From an uncultured Pseudomonadota bacterium (GTDB lineage: Bacteria; Myxococcota_A; UBA9042; CAIXZC01), in NCBI GenBank assembly GCA_937884235.1, contig CALGBT010000242.1, positions 1 through 8,103 on the forward strand: DNA of 8,103 nt. The letters run 5' to 3'. Shown piece after piece: positions 1-6,187 of the stretch. The notes beneath the pieces were generated by a model. That model made no database searches, was not told where the DNA came from, and saw only the letters and a list, made by a program, of their open reading frames with translations. The translations under genes and the position numbers were made by a program. Each line of letters starts with the position of its first letter. Within the stretch, counting starts at the first letter, position 1.

Positions 1-945
1 ACAAGCCATCAAGTATGGCCGCACGAAGACCTCGAAAACAACATAGGCACTCACCGGGTTGCCGGGCACGCCAAAACAGACGGCCTCGGCAGAGGTGGCA
101 AAGGTCACCGGCTTCCCAGGCTTCACCGCCACCTGGTCAAAAAGTATATCGAAGCCGCACCGCTTCATCACCGCCGGCACCAGGTCAAAATCACCCATGG
201 AGACGCCACCGGAGAGGAGCACCACATCGTTCTCCGACATCGCCCGCCGCAGAGCCCCCTCAATCGCCTCATCACTGTCCGCTGCAATTCCGTAGTAGAC
301 AGGCTGTGCTCCAGACTGGGCAACCTGAGCCATCAACTGGAAAGAGTTACTATTGCGAATCTGTCCCGGCCCTGGCATCTCGGCGGGCTCCACCAATTCG
401 TCACCCGTGGCAATAATACCTACCCGGGGTTGGCAGGCCACCAGAGGCTCGGCGGCCCCAACGGAGGCCAATACGGCAACATGTCGGGCCTCCAGCAAAG
501 TCCCAGCAGCCAGCACCGGCGCACCACTTCGCAAGTCCTCGCCGCAACGGGCAATGTTGTCCTCAGTCTCGATACCATTGAACCGCACGCCACCATCTTC
601 ACCGGATTCACTGTACTCCACCATGAAGACCACGTCAGCGCCCGCAGGGATCATCGCCCCGGTCATTATCCTGGCGGCCTCCCCTGGGCCCAGTGCCAGC
701 GTCGGCAGCCGGCCGGCCGGCACCGTTTCCACAACATGCAGCCTGCCGCCCAGGTCCTCCCGTCGGCAGGCAAAACCATCCATGCAAGCTTTGTCGAAGG
801 GAGGAAAATCCATGTCCGTCCGGAGCTCTTCGGCCAGGACCCGGCCCACCGCGCTCAGCAGACCAACGCGCTGCGTAGACAAACCACGCACTTCACCCAA
901 GACGATTGCCATTGCTTCTGCAAAAGGAATCAGGGTTCGCCCCAC
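1..945 (-). CDS. moeA: Molybdopterin molybdenumtransferase MoeA, C-terminus cut off by the window edge
   Basis: MoeA inserts molybdate into adenylylated molybdopterin in the last step of molybdenum cofactor synthesis, in the cytoplasm. The frame stays open to the left edge and gives 315 residues. The family is about 400 long, so the end of domain III and domain IV lie outside. Visible signatures are PPFDKACMDGF (48-58), GEAARIMTGAMIPAGAD (88-104), GEDL (135-138), TGDEL (180-184), DSDEAI (223-228), SGGVSMGDFD (245-254), KPGKP (275-279) and PGNPVSAY (294-301). The acidic residues the family uses for metal and cofactor work are present (D56, D137, E183, D225, D254). The first motif departs from the usual PPFDNSAMDGY. 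I chose the GTG at 943-945 because GGAGG (951-955) sits 5 nt upstream. The in-frame ATG at 910-912 would lose N-terminal helix sequence and has no comparable site. No other cofactor-synthesis gene is in the window. The identification is secure. Confidence 0.95.
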   Translation of the reverse strand, partial: MGRTLIPFAEAMAIVLGEVRGLSTQRVGLLSAVGRVLAEELRTDMDFPPFDKACMDGFACRREDLGGRLHVVETVPAGRLPTLALGPGEAARIMTGAMIPAGADVVFMVEYSESGEDGGVRFNGIETEDNIARCGEDLRSGAPVLAAGTLLEARHVAVLASVGAAEPLVACQPRVGIIATGDELVEPAEMPGPGQIRNSNSFQLMAQVAQSGAQPVYYGIAADSDEAIEGALRRAMSENDVVLLSGGVSMGDFDLVPAVMKRCGFDILFDQVAVKPGKPVTFATSAEAVCFGVPGNPVSAYVVFEVFVRPYLMAC

Positions 946-986
946 GCATACCTCCAATTCGGTAGAGAACTGACGGGTCGAAACGC

Positions 987-1016
987 AGTCTAGTCCGTGT
1001 TACTGGCTCAGATCAA
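987..1016 (-). promoter_or_regulatory. Possible sigma70-like promoter for moeA
   Basis: On the minus strand TTGATC (1011-1016) is followed after 18 bp by TAGACT (987-992), each matching 4 of 6 consensus bases. Transcription would begin near 980, giving a leader of about 35 nt before the GTG start. It is the weakest of the four promoter candidates, and moeA might instead be read through from the kinase gene. Confidence 0.35.
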
Positions 1017-1036
1017 GAAGTAAGAAGAGATGCACA

Positions 1037-1070
1037 GCAAGGAGCGGCCGTCCGGCCATGCCAACCTTGC
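1037..1070 (-). terminator. Nested inverted repeat between kinase and moeA, possible weak terminator
   Basis: Outer arms GCAAGG (1037-1042) and CCTTGC (1065-1070) enclose an inner GGCC-GTCC-GGCC hairpin (1046-1057), separated by unequal internal loops. On the minus strand the structure lies just after the kinase stop codon and is followed by a pyrimidine-rich stretch (about 1016-1030) with no clean run of T. It could end kinase transcription or stabilise the mRNA 3' end. Chance pairing in GC-rich DNA is also possible. Confidence 0.3.
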
Positions 1071-1094
1071 ACCCGATGTCGAATTGATCGGTGG

Positions 1095-3143
1095 CTAGAG
1101 TACGCCAGGTGGACTCATCATCGCTCGGCTCGTTACCACGATCTGCGTCTCATTGCGTTTGGTCATGCTGGACATAACCGTAATTGTCATAAACGCATCC
1201 TCCGGTCGCTGACTGAAGACCACGAGCTGGTCTGAGCGCATGACGCGATTGCGAGTTATCATCACGCCGTCCTTGTCTGCGAAGAGATCCGCGTAAAAAG
1301 GGGCAACCTTTTCCACGGGTTGCATCACCTCGTAGATGATCGCCTGGGCGGTAATCGTGGTTACCTCGGCCCCCGGATAGACAGGAACTCCGAAGGGAAC
1401 CAGGTCACCAATCTCAAGAGCCCCAGCGAACTCTTCCCGCAAGACCACTGACACCAGATGAGGTAACTCTGAAGTCATGGACGAATTCTCGGCGTAGGAA
1501 ACCGTCTGGATAGGGCTCGTCGACGTTTCGATGAGCAACGCCGGGGAGGCATCTCGTACCTTGAATCCCTGGGCTGAGGCCCAATCCCGGTAAAGTTTCA
1601 GCACCGGCTCAGCTCCCAGCGCGGTAGCATAGTTGAGAACTTCTGCGGTACGCGTGACCATCTCCGCATCCGCCGTCACTGCCAGGCGGGCGAAGGCGAG
1701 TCCGGAGAGGGAGCCGCGGTCCCCCGAGAGTATCGGCAATCCACCCGCGGCAGGCGGCACCAGGACGATGCCGGCCTCGTTGCCCTCGAGGTCCTTGAGC
1801 TGAGCGGCCAGGGCGGTGGCCACGGCCGACTCAATCTCGGCACGCAGCTCCGCCTCCGAAGGCAGGTCATCGACGCCATCCCCCATGGTCGGCAATTTCG
1901 TTGCCTCAGCCGCCACCGGCACCACCGGTAGGATCTCCGATGATGTGTCCGCCGGGGCGACTTTCCGTGAACTGGCCACCGACGAAGGAACCTCCTCCAC
2001 CAAAGGTAACACGGCGCCCTCCACTGCTGGAGAGCTGACCGCAGCGGCATTGGCACCACCGCTCGCCGCCTCCCGTGACTCCCAGCTGGCCTGTGCAAAC
2101 ATCAGCAACACCACCACGACAAGCACCAACGTCGCCACCGCCAGCACCGCAACCGCAGTCACCAGCTTCCGCCGCTCCACACGACGCAGTGCCGTAGTAG
2201 CCCCCACCGTCGGGGAGGTTGCCACCCGCTCCTCTTCGGGAGTTGGGTGAGCTGGTACCGCATCAGGAAAATCGCGTAGGGCATTTCTGACTTCTCGTTG
2301 CATCTCCCGCGCCGACTGAAAGCGCTCTTTCGGGTCCTTGGCCAGGCATTTCATCAGCAAAGCTTCTGTACGCGGCATGATCTGCAGACCGGCAACCCGC
2401 TCCCCGGGGCTGGGGACCGCGGCTGAAGTGTGCTTGTGCATGAAATCAAGGGCTGACTCAGCATCAAAGGGGTGCTTGCCAGTGAGGGTCTCATAGAGCA
2501 TCACGCCCAGCGAGTAGATGTCAGTTCTGGCATCCAGCTTCAGGCCGCGGGCCTGCTCAGGGCTCATGTAGCGCGGCGTCCCGGTAACCATGCCGACCTG
2601 CGTAATCGTCTCGTCGCCAGCCATGTCGCCAAAAACCTTGGCCAACCCGAAATCGAGCACTTTGGCGTAGTCCGGATTCCCCTGGCGCACCGTTAGCATG
2701 ATGTTGTCTGGCTTCAAGTCACGGTGGATGATGCCCCCACCATGCGCCTCCACCAGCGCCGACAGAATCTGGTCAGCCACGCGCAGCATGCGCGCTTCGT
2801 GCATGGCCCCTTTGGCCCGCAGATCTGCCGACAGACTGCGACCGTCGACATACTCCATGGCGATGAACAAACTGCCATCGTCAGCCTCGCCAAACATGTG
2901 GACCTGAACAATATTGGGATGGTTGAGCTTGCCCACAGATTGCGCTTCGCGCCGAAATCGCTCCTGTGCAGTCTTGTTCGCGCAGAGGGCGTGATGCATT
3001 ACTTTGATCACCACCGCCCGGTCCATGCCCAACTGCGTGGCCCGATAGACGACGCCCATACCGCCCTTTCCCAGCTCGCCTTCAATACGAAACTGGCTGG
3101 CCAGAATGCGCCCCACCCAGGATTCCTGCTCCTCGGTACTCAT
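1095..3143 (-). CDS. Transmembrane Ser/Thr protein kinase (Hanks type, PknB-like) with extracytoplasmic C-terminal region
   Basis: This is a 682-residue eukaryotic-type kinase that should phosphorylate Ser/Thr on cytoplasmic proteins. The catalytic domain spans roughly 18-290 and looks intact: glycine loop GKGGMGVVY (25-33), lysine K47 in VVIKV, helix-C E66, HRDLKPDN (140-147), DFG (164-166) and SPE (194-196) in place of APE. A basic stretch (RRVERRK, 320-326) precedes one hydrophobic span at about 327-350, so the rest should lie outside the cytoplasm. That part has a low-complexity Ala/Ser/Val/Pro linker (about 355-425), a short charged helix (about 428-453), and two apparently related modules (about 467-568 and 585-673). 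The second module opens with VPVYPGA. I see no PASTA repeats. The start overlaps the protease stop by 4 bp, with GGGAG (3150-3154) 6 nt upstream. Its signal and substrates are unknown. Confidence 0.93.
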   Translation of the reverse strand: MSTEEQESWVGRILASQFRIEGELGKGGMGVVYRATQLGMDRAVVIKVMHHALCANKTAQERFRREAQSVGKLNHPNIVQVHMFGEADDGSLFIAMEYVDGRSLSADLRAKGAMHEARMLRVADQILSALVEAHGGGIIHRDLKPDNIMLTVRQGNPDYAKVLDFGLAKVFGDMAGDETITQVGMVTGTPRYMSPEQARGLKLDARTDIYSLGVMLYETLTGKHPFDAESALDFMHKHTSAAVPSPGERVAGLQIMPRTEALLMKCLAKDPKERFQSAREMQREVRNALRDFPDAVPAHPTPEEERVATSPTVGATTALRRVERRKLVTAVAVLAVATLVLVVVVLLMFAQASWESREAASGGANAAAVSSPAVEGAVLPLVEEVPSSVASSRKVAPADTSSEILPVVPVAAEATKLPTMGDGVDDLPSEAELRAEIESAVATALAAQLKDLEGNEAGIVLVPPAAGGLPILSGDRGSLSGLAFARLAVTADAEMVTRTAEVLNYATALGAEPVLKLYRDWASAQGFKVRDASPALLIETSTSPIQTVSYAENSSMTSELPHLVSVVLREEFAGALEIGDLVPFGVPVYPGAEVTTITAQAIIYEVMQPVEKVAPFYADLFADKDGVMITRNRVMRSDQLVVFSQRPEDAFMTITVMSSMTKRNETQIVVTSRAMMSPPGVL

Positions 3144-4384
3144 GACTTACTCCCTGCTTGTGCACGCAGCGCCGCAATGCGCTGCAAGACCGGCGGATGA
3201 CTGTAGTGAAGCGCAACGTGCAACCTGTGCGGGGTCAGATTGGACAGGTTGTCCACAGTCAGCCGCTTGAGACCATCAATCAAAGCTTCCGGGGTACCCG
3301 TCGTGCGGGCGGCAAACGCATCGGCGGCAAACTCATGGCGACGGGAAAGTGCATTGCCGAAGATGCCCAAAACTGCGTCAATGGGCGTGAATAAGAATCC
3401 GAAGAAGACCAGCGATGCATAGACCGAGACCTGTTGCATACCAAAAGCCGCGGCGAGCCCCGCATTGCCGATAAAGAGTGAGAGCAGATAGAACATGAGA
3501 CAGCTTGTGGCCATTGATACCGCCAGGCCCAGGGGAATGTGCCGGAGCCGGTAGTGTCCCATTTCATGAGCCAGAACAGCGACCAACTCGGGGGTCGTGT
3601 GCTTCTCCACCAGTGTGTCGAACAGCACGATGCGGCGATGACGCCCAAATCCTGTGAAATAGGCATTTGCCCGGGTGGAGCGCCTCGAACCGTCCATGGT
3701 GTAAACCCCTTTCAGGCTGAAGCCGTGCTCGCGGGCATACCCTTCAATGGCATCCCGCAACTCGCCGGGCCCCAGGGGCTCGAACTTATTGAAGAGCGGC
3801 ATGATCCAGACTGGAGCAACGAACATCACGGCCAGTTGCACTGCCACCACCAGCAACCAGGAGTAAAGCCAGGCAAAGCTACCGGCCTCTTCAAGAAACC
3901 AGAGCACGCCTGCCAGCAACGGTGCCCCCAGAACCAGAGCCAACAATCCCGCCTTGACCTGATCCAACAGGAAGGTCCCGAAGGTCGTCCGGTTGAAGCC
4001 GTAGCGAGCCTCCATGACGAAGGTGCGGAAGAGCGTCACTGGCAATGTCAGGATGCGAGTTCCAGCGAGCAGCAAGAATGAGAAGATGAGACCGGTGACA
4101 ATGGGGCCGTAGCCATGGGACCGGGCCACCTGATCAACAGCGTTGAACCCGCCGAACATGACGAAGGCCATCATACATGGGGTCCCAACGGTATCTATGA
4201 GCAGACCAAAGCGGGTGTTGTCCCGCAAGTAGGATTGGGACAGCGCATAGCGGTCGGGCTCATACCACCACCAGAACTCACGGGGCAGCGCCGGGTCCGC
4301 CTCCAGCACGTTGAGGACAGCGACCACCACGCCCAGGAGATACTCGGCCATCATGATAATGAGAATGACTAACAGGTAGGGCAT
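3140..4384 (-). CDS. M48 family zinc metalloprotease, Ste24/CAAX-prenyl-protease-like integral membrane enzyme
   Basis: This 414-residue membrane endopeptidase has the full Ste24-type layout. A multi-spanning N-terminal half has hydrophobic segments near 3-25, 66-84, 95-115, 145-163 and 172-195. The catalytic part carries HEMGH (273-277: zinc ligands H273 and H277, catalytic E274) and the third ligand E351 in HEFAAD. The preceding SRRSTRANAYFTGFG (233-247) and the late HYSHPP (393-398) are typical of the subfamily. Two more hydrophobic stretches follow the zinc motif (about 285-306 and 320-343). Bacterial members have been linked to membrane-protein quality control, and this one's substrate cannot be read from sequence. 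GGAGG (4390-4394) lies 5 nt before the ATG. The stop overlaps the kinase start (ATGA), so the two are probably co-translated. Confidence 0.93.
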   Translation of the reverse strand: MPYLLVILIIMMAEYLLGVVVAVLNVLEADPALPREFWWWYEPDRYALSQSYLRDNTRFGLLIDTVGTPCMMAFVMFGGFNAVDQVARSHGYGPIVTGLIFSFLLLAGTRILTLPVTLFRTFVMEARYGFNRTTFGTFLLDQVKAGLLALVLGAPLLAGVLWFLEEAGSFAWLYSWLLVVAVQLAVMFVAPVWIMPLFNKFEPLGPGELRDAIEGYAREHGFSLKGVYTMDGSRRSTRANAYFTGFGRHRRIVLFDTLVEKHTTPELVAVLAHEMGHYRLRHIPLGLAVSMATSCLMFYLLSLFIGNAGLAAAFGMQQVSVYASLVFFGFLFTPIDAVLGIFGNALSRRHEFAADAFAARTTGTPEALIDGLKRLTVDNLSNLTPHRLHVALHYSHPPVLQRIAALRAQAGSKS

Positions 4385-4401
4385 GGATTCCTCCCGCGCT
4401 A

Positions 4402-4430
4402 GTTATACGCGCAGAAGGCAAAGCTGGCAA
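4402..4430 (-). promoter_or_regulatory. Likely sigma70-like promoter of the protease-kinase unit
   Basis: Minus-strand TTGCCA (4425-4430) and TATAAC (4402-4407) each match 5 of 6 consensus bases and are exactly 17 bp apart. They lie in the 55-bp gap before the protease gene. The start of transcription would fall near 4395, leaving only about 11 nt, almost all of it the GGAGG site. CGCG on each side of the -10 (4396-4399 and 4408-4411) gives a short inverted repeat of doubtful meaning. Confidence 0.6.
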
Positions 4431-4439
4431 GGTGCGAGG

Positions 4440-5003
4440 CTATCCCCAGACCGTTGCCGGGTCGACCTTCTCGGCTCTAAGCAACACGAAATATGAGACA
4501 TAGACCCGCAGGGACCCCAACGCCACATAAGCCTTGCCCAGAAAGAGATCCGGGTTGGTCGGCGTCACCTTCACCAGGTAGTCCCGCAAGAACCCAGGGT
4601 TCCAAACAGGATTGCGGGGGCAATCGTAGTTGATGAGCAACGACTGCGGATACTTGTCCTCCTTGTCGCCTGCGGGAGCCCTATAGACGCGGTAAGGAGA
4701 GTGGCGATGCGGCTTCCCCTTCTTGTAGACAATATCCCACTCAGCCGTGGGCGGCCCAGGGCGGACCGTGACGTTGTAGCCCCCAATCTCCTGGCTGCCC
4801 ACAGTCTCATCCGCCGCCAGAAACCCCTTGCGGAAACGACGAATACCAATGAGCTGCGTCAGGTCCATGGTGTTAAAACCGTCAAACTCGTAGCCGACCA
4901 GTTCGGCGAATTCGGGCGTCGTGCCCCTGGCAAAAATGTCGGCCAACTCGTCGTCGTTCTTCAGGCACAGTTGCACAAAGTCGCTCTTCCCAATCAGTCC
5001 CAT
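4440..5003 (-). CDS. Conserved-looking hypothetical protein (187 aa), partner of the dehydrogenase
   Basis: I do not recognise this 187-residue family. It has no signal peptide and no membrane span, so it is probably cytoplasmic. Visible features are an acidic helical N-terminus (about 5-25), a Gly/aromatic stretch GYEFDGFNTMD (37-47), RRFRKGF (55-61), alternating hydrophobic stretches typical of beta strands, and a closing region with LLINYDCPRNP (about 122-132) and an LFLGKAYVALG stretch near 153-163. The shape (Gly-x-x-x-Gly near the N-terminus, strand-rich, compact) loosely recalls small beta-barrel lipid- or ligand-binding proteins. That is only an impression. Its ATG follows the dehydrogenase stop by 9 bp, and its GGAGG site (5009-5013) touches that stop codon. 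The two are therefore almost certainly one operon and may share a substrate. Confidence 0.85.
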   Translation of the reverse strand: MGLIGKSDFVQLCLKNDDELADIFARGTTPEFAELVGYEFDGFNTMDLTQLIGIRRFRKGFLAADETVGSQEIGGYNVTVRPGPPTAEWDIVYKKGKPHRHSPYRVYRAPAGDKEDKYPQSLLINYDCPRNPVWNPGFLRDYLVKVTPTNPDLFLGKAYVALGSLRVYVSYFVLLRAEKVDPATVWG

Positions 5004-5012
5004 GACCCCCTC

Positions 5013-6095
5013 CTACTCGCCGCTCTTATAGGTGTTCAGATACCAGTCCAACGTCTCTGCAAAGGCCATCCGGGCATCGGGATAAGTGAACTCGAACCCC
5101 GTCGCTTTCAGCTTGTCGTTGGGATAGACGAAGTCCTCAGTGGCCATTGCCAGCATGTCCGGCTCCACCAAAGGCTGCTTTCCGAGAACGTCCCGCATCA
5201 GCCAGAATTGGAAATCGAGAATCGGCGCCGCGGCCTTGATGAGCTTGCCCACGGGCAACGGCGGCAGCTTCAGGAACGGCTTGCCGAGGAGTCTGGCCAT
5301 GGCCTGCATGAACTCCACCGCGTTCATCACCGTATCGTCATTGGTATTAAAGACCTGGTTGGCCCCTGTCTTGACCTGCGCCAAATGGATTGCGGCCCGG
5401 GCCACGTCCACCACGTGAATGAAGGGAATACGACCGGTCATGCTCGATGGCACCGCCACCACGGGCGGGTCGAGAACCCCCAGGAACATCTGGCTGGAGC
5501 CATAAGCCGCACGCGGCCCGTAGACCGTCGTCGGCCGCACAATGGTCCAATCGATGCCCAACTTCGGGGCCTCAGACATGACCATGAACTCCTGCTCCCA
5601 CTTGGATTTCAAGTAGTTGTTGGAAGGCATGGGAGCGAGGTCTTCAAAGAACGGAACGTTGCCGCGAGTCGAGGGCATGCCGTAAACTCCACCAGCCCCC
5701 CACTGTACCCACCGCTTCAGCTTGCGAGATTTGGCGAAGTGGCCCAGCAGTGCTCGCGTCCCCTCCACGTTGACTCGGAAAAGCTCGGCATAGGGTGCGG
5801 TGTAGTTGAAGACGGCAGCAACGTGGAAGACATAGTCCACGTCAATGGGCAAAGAAGAGAAACTGCCCGCATCACTCAACTCGAAGCTCACAGTTTTGGT
5901 GGCCAGCCTCGAGACAAGCCTGGGATAGCGCCCCCGCTTCACATCGTCGCCGCCCTCCCAAACAGACGGGTGGTCCGCCGCAATTACCTCATGCCCCGCC
6001 GCGGCCAACTGCTCCACGACATGACTGCCAATAAACCCGCAAGCGCCCGTAACCAGGCTGCGTTTCACAGCTGTTGCCTTCTTCGTCGCAGTCAT
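5013..6095 (-). CDS. NAD-dependent epimerase/dehydratase-type extended short-chain dehydrogenase
   Basis: This 360-residue extended SDR resembles the epimerase/3-beta-hydroxysteroid dehydrogenase/dihydroflavonol reductase branch. The Rossmann motif GACGFIG (17-23) and an aspartate ending beta-2 (D41), which favours NAD over NADP, bind the cofactor. HVAA (91-94), NVEGT (109-113), YLKSK with Y161 and K165, IVRPTTVYGPR (185-195) and FIHVVDVARA (225-234) follow in the expected order. The strand that normally ends in SS-x-x-VYG reads GAGGVYG (133-139), placing alanine at A134 where the catalytic Ser/Thr of GalE-like enzymes sits. The protein is soluble, and its substrate (sugar nucleotide, sterol or other hydroxy/keto compound) cannot be decided. 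CCTCC at 6104-6108 (GGAGG on the coding strand) lies 8 nt before the ATG. It heads a two-gene operon under a palindrome-containing promoter. Confidence 0.92.
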   Translation of the reverse strand: MTATKKATAVKRSLVTGACGFIGSHVVEQLAAAGHEVIAADHPSVWEGGDDVKRGRYPRLVSRLATKTVSFELSDAGSFSSLPIDVDYVFHVAAVFNYTAPYAELFRVNVEGTRALLGHFAKSRKLKRWVQWGAGGVYGMPSTRGNVPFFEDLAPMPSNNYLKSKWEQEFMVMSEAPKLGIDWTIVRPTTVYGPRAAYGSSQMFLGVLDPPVVAVPSSMTGRIPFIHVVDVARAAIHLAQVKTGANQVFNTNDDTVMNAVEFMQAMARLLGKPFLKLPPLPVGKLIKAAAPILDFQFWLMRDVLGKQPLVEPDMLAMATEDFVYPNDKLKATGFEFTYPDARMAFAETLDWYLNTYKSGE

Positions 6096-6126
6096 GAATC
6101 TACCCTCCCATCAAGTCCATGAGCCC

Positions 6127-6155
6127 AGCATAATTGGTTCAACCAATTGCGTCAA
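6127..6155 (-). promoter_or_regulatory. Likely sigma70-like promoter of the dehydrogenase operon
   Basis: Minus-strand TTGACG (6150-6155, 5 of 6) and TATGCT (6127-6132, 4 of 6) are separated by 17 bp. Transcription should start near 6120 and give a leader of about 25 nt with one good ribosome site. The spacer is almost entirely occupied by a perfect palindrome. Confidence 0.65.
6132..6148. promoter_or_regulatory. Perfect 17-bp palindrome, probable repressor operator
   Basis: AATTGGTTCAACCAATT has 8-bp arms around a single central base, with no mismatch. It fills the spacer between -35 and -10 and touches the last -10 base, so a bound protein would block RNA polymerase. The core TGGT-N3-ACCA fits the TNGT-N3-ACNA pattern known for FadR-subfamily GntR regulators such as LldR. 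Other dimeric repressors (TetR, LacI types) also use such symmetry. No regulator gene lies in the window, so the repressor would be encoded elsewhere. Confidence 0.65.
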
Positions 6156-6187
6156 GCAGAAAATGTTGCGGTGCGTCATTTTGTTGT

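Noticed and set aside
353..973. Plus-strand open frames of about 190-206 codons at the left edge
   Set aside because: They are antisense to moeA, whose motifs are continuous on the minus strand. The predicted products are low-complexity Ser/Pro/Arg.
4396..4411. CGCG inverted repeat around the -10 of the protease promoter
   Set aside because: Arms of 4 bp that are themselves self-complementary are expected often in GC-rich DNA, so this is not enough for an operator call.
4701..6122. Long plus-strand open frame of 473 codons opposite the dehydrogenase and small protein genes
   Set aside because: Its product is rich in Arg, His, Gln and Pro with no recognisable motif. It lies antisense to two genes with clear starts, ribosome sites or family motifs, and is a codon-bias shadow in GC-rich DNA.
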